A DNA stretch of 7,309 nt from an uncultured Oscillospiraceae bacterium (GTDB lineage: Bacteria; Bacillota; Clostridia; Oscillospirales; Oscillospiraceae): assembly GCA_905233595.1 (NCBI GenBank), contig CAJOFI010000065.1:1-7309 (forward strand), read 5' to 3'. Made by a program: the position numbers and the translations under genes. The notes below the pieces were generated by a model. That model was given only the letters and a program-made list of their open reading frames with translations, ran no database searches and was not told the origin of the DNA. Positions 1-6,171 of the stretch are shown piece after piece; position 1 is the stretch's first letter, and each line of letters opens with the position of its first letter.

Positions 1-125
1 GCGAGGCCTCGCGCCGACCAAAGCGGGCCTAAGCCCGCTGCGATAAGCGCGAGTGTCCCTCTAACTGTTCAGTCCCCATAAAGGGGACTGAACAGTTACC
101 TGAAAACTATAAAAATCGAAGCTTT
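1..125. other. Left-edge noncoding stretch with three palindromes
   Basis: I find no gene here that I can support. A short open frame entering from the left edge ends at a TAA at 44-46 and could be the last codons of a plus-strand gene, but 14 codons are too few to judge. Position 1-12 (GCGAGGCCTCGC) is a perfect palindrome at the window edge and may continue outside. AGCGGGC at 22-28 pairs with GCCCGCT at 33-39 across a 4-nt loop. The larger hairpin at 62-98 is listed separately. The stretch from about 99 to 125 is AT-rich and leads to the stop codon of the permease gene, which is read from the other strand. Confidence 0.4.
62..98. repeat. Perfect 16-bp inverted repeat (hairpin)
   Basis: The arm TAACTGTTCAGTCCCC (62-77) pairs perfectly with GGGGACTGAACAGTTA (83-98) across a 5-nt ATAAA loop. 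It lies 28 nt downstream of the permease stop codon on the minus strand. It could end that operon's transcript, but neither side carries the U-run expected of a classic intrinsic terminator: the minus-strand read continues as GAGGGACAC. It is followed on the plus strand by CTGAAAACT (100-108). That motif and the GAACAGTT of the right arm both recur near 5113-5170, so this may be a dispersed repeat rather than a dedicated terminator. Confidence 0.7.
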
Positions 126-743
126 TCAAAGCTCCCGCTTCTCGTAGATGCGGATGGAGAGCAGCCAGGAGAGGGCGAAGAGGGCGAGCGCAATCAGCGG
201 CAGCAGCCACACGGCGCCGGGCGCGGCGTCGGCAGGCGCGGCCGAGAGCGCGTTTGCGCCGATGATCCCCAGCGCCAGGATCACGCCGATAAAGACGTAA
301 TAGACGAAGCGCCCCTTCTCCACGCCCCAGCGCAGCGTGACCGGGATCATGACCGCCGGGGTGAGCAGCCCCACACAGGGCAGCAGACAGACAAGCTCCC
401 CGAGCTTCTCCGCGTTTCCCCGGGGCAGCAGCACCGCCGCCTGTAGGCCGACCGTGAGCAGATAGAGCACGAGAAAGCAGAAGGCCGTCATCAGATAGCG
501 CTCGTTCACCTGCGTCCGGCGGGATACCGGCATTGCGTCGCACATGCGGTTCCAGCCGTCCCGCTCCTCATAGGAGATGAGCGTCACGGGCAGGATGCCC
601 GCGAAGAGCACCGGGTAAACGGCGAAGAAAAAGTTGTCGTCGCTCGCGACCAGGCTCACGCCGAGAAAGACCGCGCTCATGAGCAGCAGCATTCTCCCGT
701 ATTCCCAGATCATGTAAAAGTCCTTGCGGATCAGCCCCTTCAC
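126..743 (-). CDS. ABC-2 type transporter permease (ABC2_membrane_5-like)
   Basis: This is a 205-residue integral membrane protein, the probable channel-forming subunit of an exporter powered by the ATPase encoded just upstream. Six hydrophobic segments are visible at about residues 18-33, 38-56, 85-106, 117-137, 145-165 and 177-200. A cytoplasmic-type loop after segment 2 carries EERDGW (59-64) and LPVSR-like MPVSR (71-75), which is typical of small ABC-2 permeases partnered with YtrA-type regulators. The start is taken as the GTG at 741-743. It overlaps the ATPase stop in a GTGA quartet and has an AAGGAGGG Shine-Dalgarno site about six bases upstream. The frame stays open to 959, but that extension runs antiparallel through the ATPase gene and has no membrane character. 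The length is normal for the family. The substrate cannot be read from the sequence; related systems handle peptides or envelope-active antibiotics. It is the last gene of the operon. Confidence 0.88.
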   Translation of the reverse strand: MKGLIRKDFYMIWEYGRMLLLMSAVFLGVSLVASDDNFFFAVYPVLFAGILPVTLISYEERDGWNRMCDAMPVSRRTQVNERYLMTAFCFLVLYLLTVGLQAAVLLPRGNAEKLGELVCLLPCVGLLTPAVMIPVTLRWGVEKGRFVYYVFIGVILALGIIGANALSAAPADAAPGAVWLLPLIALALFALSWLLSIRIYEKREL

Positions 744-1582
744 TGTTCTCCCTCCTTCACCATCAGCACGAACAAGTCCTCGATGCCCACCGGCTCCGCC
801 GACACGCCGGACGGAACCGCCTTGCGATGCACGATGGCGGTGACCCCGTAGGGCGTTGCGCGGCGCCCGATGACCGACGCGGGATCGAGCGCGGCAAAGT
901 CGCTTTTGGATAGCTGCAACAGGGCGTACTGCTGGCGCAGGGCGTCCTTCTCCTCGCATAAAAGCAGCCGCCCCTTGTGCAGGAAGGCCACGTAGTCGCA
1001 GAGCTTCTCGAGATCGGATACGATGTGCGAGGAGATGAGCACCGCGTGATCCTCCCGACGGGCAAAGTCCGAGAACAGCTCCACCACCTCGTCGCGCACC
1101 ACGGGATCGAGGCCGGAGGTCGGCTCGTCGAGGATGAGGAGCTTTGCCCGGTGGCTCAGCGCGACGGCGATCGCGAGCTTCATCTTCATGCCGCGCGAGA
1201 GGTCTTTGTACGCCTTGTCTTCGGGCATGGCGAGCGTCTTGAGATAGCCCTCGTAAGCGCTCTGATCCCAGCCCTTGTAAACGCCCGCCATGACCCTGCC
1301 CAGCTTGCGCGCGCTCAGACAGGCGGGGAAGCCCCCCTCGTCGAGCACCACGCCGATCTCCTCCCGCACGGGGGCGAAATCGCGGCGGTTGTCGTGCCCG
1401 AGCACCGTGATGCTGCCCGCGTTCGGGCGCAGCATGCCCAGAATGGCCTTGATCGTGGTGGACTTGCCCGCGCCGTTTTCCCCGATCAGACCGAGGATGC
1501 AGCCCTGGGGCAGGGTCAGCTCCAGCTTCAGATCATAGCCCGGATAACGCTTTTCCAGTCCGTGAATCTCGATTGCGTTCAT
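740..1582 (-). CDS. ABC transporter ATP-binding protein (YtrB/BcrA-like)
   Basis: This 280-residue nucleotide-binding subunit energises the permease encoded downstream. The domain reads in normal order: Walker A GENGAGKST at 34-42, signature LSRGMKMK at 128-135, Walker B LLILDEP at 148-154, D-loop SGLD at 156-159 and switch histidine H186 in SSH. The Q-loop position reads GVVLDE (77-82), with D81 where most ABC ATPases have glutamine. I recall this substitution in the GntR-linked small exporters, so it need not mean inactivity. Residues after about 210 form a diverged C-terminal extension ending in a helix (IEDLFVLMV). The ATG overlaps the upstream regulator's stop in an ATGA quartet, and a GGAGGAGGA ribosome site lies just before it. 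This indicates translational coupling across the operon. Assignment to an ABC-2 exporter is firm; the substrate is unknown. Confidence 0.94.
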   Translation of the reverse strand: MNAIEIHGLEKRYPGYDLKLELTLPQGCILGLIGENGAGKSTTIKAILGMLRPNAGSITVLGHDNRRDFAPVREEIGVVLDEGGFPACLSARKLGRVMAGVYKGWDQSAYEGYLKTLAMPEDKAYKDLSRGMKMKLAIAVALSHRAKLLILDEPTSGLDPVVRDEVVELFSDFARREDHAVLISSHIVSDLEKLCDYVAFLHKGRLLLCEEKDALRQQYALLQLSKSDFAALDPASVIGRRATPYGVTAIVHRKAVPSGVSAEPVGIEDLFVLMVKEGEQ

Positions 1583-1953
1583 ACTTCCTCCTCCAAGCTG
1601 TCATAGAGCTCCATGAGCTCCTCCCGGCTCAAGCCGCAGCGCCGCGCAAGCTCCTTCGCCGAGAGCAGGTGCTCCTCCATCTCCCGCAGCCATTCCTCCC
1701 GCAGAAGCTGCTCGTTGCGCGCGGCGACAAAGCTGCCCTTGCCGGGGAGGGTGTAGATGCAGCCCGCCGCCTCCAGCTCCTCGTAGGCGCGCTTCGTGGT
1801 AATGACGCTGATGCGCAGATCCCGCGCGAGACTGCGGATGGAGGGCAGCGCCGTCCCCTCCTTGAGCTCTCCGGAAAAAATCTGCCGCCGCACCTGCTCA
1901 AAGATCTGCTCGTAAATCGGTGCGCCGCTTCGGTTGTCGATCAAGATCGTCAT
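1579..1953 (-). CDS. GntR-family transcriptional regulator, YtrA subfamily
   Basis: This 124-residue DNA-binding protein is probably the repressor of its own exporter operon. Residues about 10-78 are a GntR winged helix: IYEQIFEQVRRQI, then LPSIRSLARDLRIS and ITTKRAYEELEAAG for the helix-turn-helix, and a wing at YTLPGKGSFVA. Only about 45 helical, acidic residues follow (80-124). That is the short dimerisation tail of the YtrA subfamily and is too small for a FadR, HutC or MocR ligand domain. The ATG at 1951-1953 is preceded by GGAGAG five bases upstream and by a strong promoter, so the start is secure. It is the first gene of a three-gene operon with 4-bp overlaps. In the well-known Bacillus ytr case, cell-wall antibiotics relieve repression; whether that holds here is inference. 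Confidence 0.93.
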   Translation of the reverse strand: MTILIDNRSGAPIYEQIFEQVRRQIFSGELKEGTALPSIRSLARDLRISVITTKRAYEELEAAGCIYTLPGKGSFVAARNEQLLREEWLREMEEHLLSAKELARRCGLSREELMELYDSLEEEV

Positions 1954-1972
1954 CTGTGCTCTCCGTTTATAC

Positions 1973-1995
1973 TGTGTATGGTTAATATATACACT
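1973..1995. promoter_or_regulatory. Probable GntR (YtrA-type) operator
   Basis: GTGTAT (1974-1979) and ATACAC (1989-1994) form an inverted repeat. Written in YtrA style it is TGTGTA-N11-TACACT on the plus strand. It covers the -10 box of the regulator's own promoter, which is where an autorepressor would act. From memory, the Bacillus YtrA site is AGTGTA/TACACT with a somewhat longer spacer. The half-sites agree well, but the binding protein is inferred from position and family, not shown. Confidence 0.6.
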
Positions 1996-2014
1996 ATGGG
2001 CGTATACTTGTCAA
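1986..2014 (-). promoter_or_regulatory. Sigma-A promoter of the GntR-ABC operon
   Basis: Read on the minus strand, TTGACA (2014-2009) is separated by 17 nt from TATATA (1991-1986). The -35 is a perfect consensus. The start point should fall near 1979, leaving a leader of about 26 nt before the GntR ATG. The -10 sits within the putative operator. Confidence 0.8.
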
Positions 2015-2054
2015 GGCTTTTGCGCCGCCGATTTTGGGCTTTGTGAAAAAGCAC

Positions 2055-2083
2055 TTGAACGAAACGAGGTTCTCGGCTATAAT
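2055..2083 (+). promoter_or_regulatory. Sigma-A promoter of the EAL/PAS/GGDEF gene
   Basis: TTGAAC (2055-2060) and TATAAT (2078-2083) are spaced by 17 nt. Transcription should begin near 2090, giving a leader of about 33 nt. That is too short to hold a c-di-GMP riboswitch. Its -35 lies about 40 bp from the -35 of the divergent operon promoter. Confidence 0.8.
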
Positions 2084-2122
2084 ATTGTTGGTTTTCTACA
2101 GTCCCGCTTTGGAGGGTACGCC

Positions 2123-5002
2123 ATGGGCAGAAATCTTGAGGAATTCATTTTACAGAACTATCAAAGGGCCATCGACCGCGCGGAGATCCGGGCCTATTAC
2201 CAGCCGGTGATCCGCACCGCCTCGCGGCGTCTTTGCAGCTTCGAGGCGCTCTCGCGCTGGCTCGATCCCGAGATCGGCATGATCTACCCGGACGAGTTCA
2301 TCCCGGTGCTCGAGCGGGCGGGGCGCATCCACCTGCTGGACGCGGCGATCTTGCGGCAGGTCTGCGCGCGCCTTCGCAGCAGCCTCAACAGCGGCGAGAC
2401 GCCCATCCCCGTCTCGGTGAACCTCTCGCGGCTGGACTTCACGCTCTGCGACATCTTCGACGTCGCCGACCATATCGTAAGCGACTACCAGCTCCCGCAC
2501 GATTTCATCTGCTTTGAGATCACCGAGAGCGTGATGGCCGAGCAGAAGGAGCTGCTGCGCGGCATCGTGGATCGCTTCCGCGCGGCGGGCTATCAGATCT
2601 GGATGGACGATTTCGGCAGCGCCTACTCCTCACTCAACGCGCTCAAGGAATTTGAGTTTGACGAATTGAAGCTGGACATGGGCTTTCTGCGCCCCTTCAC
2701 CCAGCGCTCCAAGCGCATCGCCACCGCCGTGGTGGAGATGGCGAAGAGCATCGGCATCCACACGCTCGTCGAGGGCGTGGAGACCGAGGAGCAGTTTGCC
2801 TATCTGCGCAACATCGGCTGCGAGAAGGTGCAGGGCTACTACTTCGGCAGACCCCAGCCCTATGAGCAGGCGCTCGCGGGGCTGCGGCAGCAGGGCATCC
2901 GCGTCGAGCCGCCGCAGGAGCGGCAGTACTATGACGACATCGGGCGCATCGACTATCTCAGCGCCGTCCCCTTCATGACGCGCGAGGAGCATGACGCCAT
3001 CGCCACCGCCCGCGACCTCAACAGCATCCCCCTCGCGCTGATGGAGTTTTTCGGGGACAGCTTCAGCGTTTTGTTCTACAACACCGCCTTCGAGGAGGCG
3101 GCCTGCGGCACGGGCATGTTCCTAAACCCCTTCACGCAGGAGAGCCTCGCCCTGTCCCAGCCGAAAAAGCTCCTGTCCGAGCGGCTTCTGAACCTGATGG
3201 ACTCCGTCCGTTCCGGCGGGCACGGGCGCATGCTCTTCACCTTCCGCGAGCAGTATTACGAGATTCAAGCGCGGCGCATGGCGCAGACCCGGGACAAATA
3301 CTGCGTGCTGATGCGCATTACCAATCTCACCAAGAACAGCCAGTCGGAGAACACGGGCTATCTCGACGAGTTCCTGCGCCGCATCTACGCGATGTACGAG
3401 CGCATCACGCTCGTGGACACGGTGGAGGACGCCATCCGCCCGCTCTATACCGCCACGCGGGAGGATCTGCTCTCCGGGCGGCAGGGCATCCGGGCGCTGA
3501 CGGAGGAGTACGCGGAAAAATACATCTACCCCGACGACCGGGCGCGCTACGTCCGCCTCTTCGAGCCGGAGACCGTGGCGGCGCGCTTTGAGCAGACGGC
3601 GGCGGCCAGCTTTTCCGAGCTGTTTCGCGCCAGCATCCGCCATGGGCAGTACGCCTGGAAGGAGTACACCCTGCTCAGACTGGCCGAGGGGCGCTACCTC
3701 CTGCTGGTGCGGGACATCCACGAGACGCTGGCCGCCTTTACCGGGGAGATGGGCGCCGACGCCGGGGAGGACGGTGTGTACGCCCCCGAAAACCTCTGGA
3801 ACGAGCTGGTGAGATCCGAGCTTCTGCGGCTGTTCTGGAAGGACAGGGATCGCCGCTTTGTCGGGGCGAGCCGCGCCTTTCTGGACTACTACGGCTTTGA
3901 CTCCGTGGAGGAGATCGTCGGCAAGAACGACGAGGACCTGGGCTGGCACGTCCACCCGGAGCGCTACAAGGACGATGAGAACCAGGTGATCCACGAGGGC
4001 GTGACGATCCACAACATCCCCGGCCGCTGCATGAACGACGGCGAGAACCGCCAGATCCTCGCGAGCAAGACCCCGCTCTACGGCAAAAACGGCGAGATCT
4101 GCGGGCTGATGGGCTACTTCATCGACAAGGAGCTGCTCACCGTGAACGACAAGCGCGGCGCGGAGACCACCCGGCGCGACATTCTCACGGGGCTCTTAAA
4201 CTCCCGCGGCATCTCCGAGGAGGCCACCGTCTTCCATGACGAGTACCAGCTTCGGGGCGTGGACTTCGTGCGCATCCACATCGCCGTGAACGATTTCAAC
4301 ACGATCAACGCGCAGCACGGCTTCGACTTCGGGGACAAGGTGCTCAACGCCCTCGGGAAAGCCCTCAAGCGCAGCTTTGGACGCACAAGCGCCGTGGGGC
4401 GCTATTCGGGGCACAAGTTCGTCGTGCTCCATCAGGTGCAGAGACGGGACGACGCGCACGATCTGCGCGCGCGGATCAAGGCCATCGGCGAATCCATCCG
4501 CGTGATCGACGGCGTCCCCATCACGCTCTATCTCTCGGTGGGCTTCGGCCTGTTCTCGGAGTTTATGGATCTCGAGGAGCAGAGCCGCATGAGCGAGGTG
4601 CGCCTGCACGCCGACTACGACAACAAGATCTCCTCCGAGAGCCGCATCGACCACGCGACGGAGATCTTCCACCTCTTTGACGATCTGCCCCTGTCCTACA
4701 GCGTCTACCATGTGACCTACGCCGAGCACAGCGGGCAGTACGACGCGGTGATCTTCTACGCCAACCGCAAGTATGAGGAGTACGGCGGCCTCCCGGCCAA
4801 GGCGGTGCTTGGCCACAGCGTCCGGGAACTCTACCCCTTCATCGGGGAGGCGTGGTTTGAAAACGTCCGCCGCGCCGCCCTCGACGGCGAGAGCGTGCAG
4901 GGCGAGATCACCGACGCCCCGAGCGGCCGCCGCTTCTCCTTCACCGCCCGTCAGATCATCTACCCCGGCTACTGCGCCGTCACCTATCAGGAGCTTCCTT
5001 AG
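2123..5002 (+). CDS. EAL-PAS-PAS-PAS-degenerate GGDEF-PAS c-di-GMP protein
   Basis: This 959-residue cytoplasmic protein is a probable cyclic-di-GMP phosphodiesterase controlled by internal sensors. The EAL domain (about 8-250) keeps the full catalytic set: EALSRW with E41, N100 in VSVNLS, E132 and E135 in FEITES, D162/D163 in DDFGSAYSSL, K183, E217 and E220 in EGVET, and Q237 in QGYYFGRP. A weak PAS-like region (about 295-408) and a second (about 417-540, with a PDDRARY turn and a WKEYTLL strand) follow. A clear PAS lies at about 560-670 (FWKDRDRRFVGASRAFLDYYG). The GGDEF domain (about 680-840) starts with DILTGLLN but reads SGHKF (762-766) for GGDEF, and AVNDFN (721-726) for the metal-binding DxDxFK. 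The RxxD inhibitory site is also lost, so cyclase activity is unlikely. A last PAS (about 845-959) ends in PGYCAVTYQEL. There are no membrane segments or signal peptide. The start is set by GGAGGG six bases upstream of the ATG; the longer frame back to 1934 overlaps the GntR gene and promoters. Confidence 0.93.
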   Translation: MGRNLEEFILQNYQRAIDRAEIRAYYQPVIRTASRRLCSFEALSRWLDPEIGMIYPDEFIPVLERAGRIHLLDAAILRQVCARLRSSLNSGETPIPVSVNLSRLDFTLCDIFDVADHIVSDYQLPHDFICFEITESVMAEQKELLRGIVDRFRAAGYQIWMDDFGSAYSSLNALKEFEFDELKLDMGFLRPFTQRSKRIATAVVEMAKSIGIHTLVEGVETEEQFAYLRNIGCEKVQGYYFGRPQPYEQALAGLRQQGIRVEPPQERQYYDDIGRIDYLSAVPFMTREEHDAIATARDLNSIPLALMEFFGDSFSVLFYNTAFEEAACGTGMFLNPFTQESLALSQPKKLLSERLLNLMDSVRSGGHGRMLFTFREQYYEIQARRMAQTRDKYCVLMRITNLTKNSQSENTGYLDEFLRRIYAMYERITLVDTVEDAIRPLYTATREDLLSGRQGIRALTEEYAEKYIYPDDRARYVRLFEPETVAARFEQTAAASFSELFRASIRHGQYAWKEYTLLRLAEGRYLLLVRDIHETLAAFTGEMGADAGEDGVYAPENLWNELVRSELLRLFWKDRDRRFVGASRAFLDYYGFDSVEEIVGKNDEDLGWHVHPERYKDDENQVIHEGVTIHNIPGRCMNDGENRQILASKTPLYGKNGEICGLMGYFIDKELLTVNDKRGAETTRRDILTGLLNSRGISEEATVFHDEYQLRGVDFVRIHIAVNDFNTINAQHGFDFGDKVLNALGKALKRSFGRTSAVGRYSGHKFVVLHQVQRRDDAHDLRARIKAIGESIRVIDGVPITLYLSVGFGLFSEFMDLEEQSRMSEVRLHADYDNKISSESRIDHATEIFHLFDDLPLSYSVYHVTYAEHSGQYDAVIFYANRKYEEYGGLPAKAVLGHSVRELYPFIGEAWFENVRRAALDGESVQGEITDAPSGRRFSFTARQIIYPGYCAVTYQELP

Positions 5003-5122
5003 GAACTGTGCAAAAATAAATTGTGCAAAAATGGCGTAGGATTTTTCGCCTGTAGCGAGGCGGAAAATCGCAGGAATACTTTGTGTATTTCAAGATTTGA
5101 CAACGAAGCTACGAACAGTTCC
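5002..5122. mobile_element. MITE-like repeat element
   Basis: GGAACTGT (5002-5009) and ACAGTTCC (5115-5122) are perfect 8-bp terminal inverted repeats, and each end is flanked outside by TTA (4999-5001 and 5123-5125), like a short target duplication. Inside are two copies of TGTGCAAAAAT with a 15-nt period (5007-5017 and 5022-5032). There is also an 11-bp stem with one G-U pair, GATTTTTCGCC (5040-5050) with GGCGGAAAATC (5059-5069). No protein is encoded, and the base composition is AT-rich compared with the genes. The left end touches the TAG stop of the EAL gene. It could also be a structured terminator or an unrelated dispersed repeat; copy number in the genome would decide. Confidence 0.5.
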
Positions 5123-5135
5123 TTAGGAACTGTTC
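5113..5135. repeat. 23-bp palindrome at the repeat element's right end
   Basis: GAACAGTTCCT (5113-5123) and AGGAACTGTTC (5125-5135) are exact reverse complements around the single base 5124. The central TTCCTTAGGAACTGT (5119-5133) is repeated exactly at 4995-5009, across the stop codon of the EAL gene. The site looks like two element ends abutting, perhaps the right end of the MITE-like unit next to a remnant left end of another copy. No U-run follows on the plus strand. Confidence 0.6.
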
Positions 5136-5143
5136 CGAATCTC

Positions 5144-5170
5144 TCTGAAAACTGAATTCTGAAAACTGAA
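5144..5170. repeat. Tandem 13-bp direct repeat
   Basis: TCTGAAAACTGAA occurs at 5144-5156 and again at 5158-5170 with a 1-bp gap, giving a 14-bp period. The core CTGAAAACT also follows the hairpin at the left end of the window (100-108). The second copy runs into the left arm of the 25-bp inverted repeat. Confidence 0.7.
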
Positions 5171-5217
5171 ACTGGGGATTTGAAAAAACGGTGTTTTTTC
5201 AAATCCCCAGTTTCAGT
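5165..5217 (-). terminator. 25-bp perfect hairpin, probable greA terminator
   Basis: The left arm 5165-5189 and right arm 5193-5217 are perfectly complementary over 25 bp with only a 3-nt loop (5190-5192). Key parts are ACTGGGGATTTG on the left and CAAATCCCCAGT on the right, with A6 and T6 runs near the loop. On the minus strand the stem is followed by a few U residues and UCAG, so it can end the greA transcript, although the U-run is short. The greA stop codon (5213-5215) lies inside the base of the stem. It may also block read-through from the convergent EAL gene, but that direction has no U-run. Confidence 0.65.
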
Positions 5218-5716
5218 AGCCCATCAGCGGGGCGGAGCCGTCGTCCTCGGTCTTGGTGATGGAGCGGATCTCGGCCTCGTAGCTGTAGGTGTCGCTGACG
5301 GACACGGTGAAGCGGTCGCCCACGCGCTTGCCCAGCACCTGCTTGCCGAAGGGGCTCTCCTTGCTGATAAGCCCCTTGCGCGGGTCGCAGCGCACGGTGG
5401 TCACGACCTGGATCACGTCGGTCTCGTCGTCCTCGGGCATATAGATCTCCACCTTGTCGAAAAGCCCCACCTGATCCGCGCCGGAGCGATCCTCGATGAC
5501 GCGCGCGGTCTTGATCATGCCCTCTAAGTAGCGGATGCGGCTGCGGTTCTTGTTCTGCGCCTGCTTGGCGGCCTTGTATTCAAAGTTCTCGCTCAGATCG
5601 CCGAAGGCGCGGGTGCGCTTGACCTCCTCGATCAGACCGGGCATCAGCTCCAGCCTGCGGTAGTCCAGCTCCTCCTGCATCTTGCGGATATCCTCGCGTG
5701 TCAGTTCGTCATGCAT
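5213..5716 (-). CDS. greA: GreA/GreB-family transcription elongation factor
   Basis: This factor rescues backtracked RNA polymerase by stimulating transcript cleavage in the secondary channel. The chosen product is 167 residues, close to the usual 155-165. The N-terminal coiled coil begins LTREDIRKMQEELDYRR and carries at its tip FGDLSENFEY. The D and E of GDLSEN (residues 40 and 43) match the acidic pair that positions the catalytic magnesium. The second helix follows (AAKQAQNKNRSRIRYLEGMI), then the C-terminal FKBP-like domain with ISKESPFGKQVLGKRVGDRF. The ATG at 5714-5716 places the acidic tip where Escherichia coli GreA has D41. An in-frame GTG at 5732-5734 overlaps the upstream stop in GTGA and could add six residues; neither start has an ideally spaced ribosome site. 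The first 50 residues look diverged from textbook GreA, so a paralogue is possible. It is the second gene of a two-gene unit. Confidence 0.88.
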   Translation of the reverse strand: MHDELTREDIRKMQEELDYRRLELMPGLIEEVKRTRAFGDLSENFEYKAAKQAQNKNRSRIRYLEGMIKTARVIEDRSGADQVGLFDKVEIYMPEDDETDVIQVVTTVRCDPRKGLISKESPFGKQVLGKRVGDRFTVSVSDTYSYEAEIRSITKTEDDGSAPLMGY

Positions 5717-5730
5717 ATCCTTCGCTTGCC

Positions 5731-6141
5731 TCACATATTGTCAATACTGATGGTGTCGAGCCCGTTTTTGTCAAACTCGCTCAAATACTCCTCTATCCGG
5801 GCGTTGAGCTCGGTGTAATCCTCCGGCTCGCTCTCGACGAGGCCGAGGTCGCGCCGCGCCAGCTCCTCCGCCAGGATGTTGTAGAAAACCGCGTCCTCAT
5901 AGTCGGCGATCGCCTCGTGGATGCCGCCGTCCTCATAGGCCTGGGAGGGGAAGACGTGCCCCATCCAGCGGGTGGCCAGGGCGGGCATCCCGTTTTTGAG
6001 GCTCAGCGTAAACAGCTTCTCCTGCAGCTCGTCATAGTCCGCGAAGCGATCCTCCCCGCGGGCGGAGTTGAGGATCCAGTTGCCGATATACACCATGTCG
6101 AGCAGCCGCCGGAATTCCTTGTCGCTCAGCTCAATGTTCAT
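5731..6141 (-). CDS. Conserved-looking acidic hypothetical protein
   Basis: I do not recognise a named function for this 136-residue protein. It is soluble, acidic and mostly helical in appearance, with no signal peptide or membrane segment. It opens MNIELSDKEFRRLLDMVYIGNWILNS and ends IEEYLSEFDKNGLDTISIDNM. Two clusters of acidic and aromatic residues are visible (GEDRFADYDELQEKLF and IADYEDAVFYNILAEEL). The ATG at 6139-6141 is chosen because AAGGGGGTG lies about six bases upstream and a good promoter sits before that. The frame runs back to 6261, but the extension crosses both promoters and the murI ribosome site. It is the first gene of a unit with greA, with 14 nt to the greA ATG (or a 4-bp overlap if greA begins at its GTG), suggesting co-expression. 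High GC at third codon positions supports it being a real gene. Confidence 0.8.
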   Translation of the reverse strand: MNIELSDKEFRRLLDMVYIGNWILNSARGEDRFADYDELQEKLFTLSLKNGMPALATRWMGHVFPSQAYEDGGIHEAIADYEDAVFYNILAEELARRDLGLVESEPEDYTELNARIEEYLSEFDKNGLDTISIDNM

Positions 6142-6171
6142 GCGCGCACCCCCTTGGATTTCGTAAAGGAT

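Noticed and set aside
744..959. Upstream extension of the permease frame
   Set aside because: It lies within the ATPase gene and is Arg-rich without membrane segments; the coupled GTG at 743 explains the start.
977..1606. Plus-strand open frame of 209 codons across the ABC ATPase
   Set aside because: It is antisense to an ATPase with all its motifs intact and no product family is recognisable.
1934..2122. Upstream extension of the EAL protein to an ATG at 1934
   Set aside because: It would overlap the GntR gene and run through both promoters; the ATG at 2123 has a good ribosome site just downstream of a consensus promoter.
2084..2122. Possible c-di-GMP riboswitch before the EAL gene
   Set aside because: The leader is only about 33 nt, too short for a GEMM-type aptamer, and no such core is visible.
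3122..4012. Long minus-strand open frame of 296 codons inside the EAL/GGDEF gene
   Set aside because: It is antisense to well-conserved EAL/PAS coding sequence, is rich in Val, Leu, Arg and His as expected of a GC-rich shadow frame, and has no recognisable domain.
4196..4816. Minus-strand open frame of 206 codons opposite the GGDEF and last PAS
   Set aside because: Its low-complexity composition (V, A, E, D, H) mirrors the sense strand; there is no plausible promoter or ribosome site.
5002..5217. CRISPR array suggested by several short repeats
   Set aside because: The repeats differ from each other, are 11-15 bp, and have no regular spacers; no cas gene is nearby.
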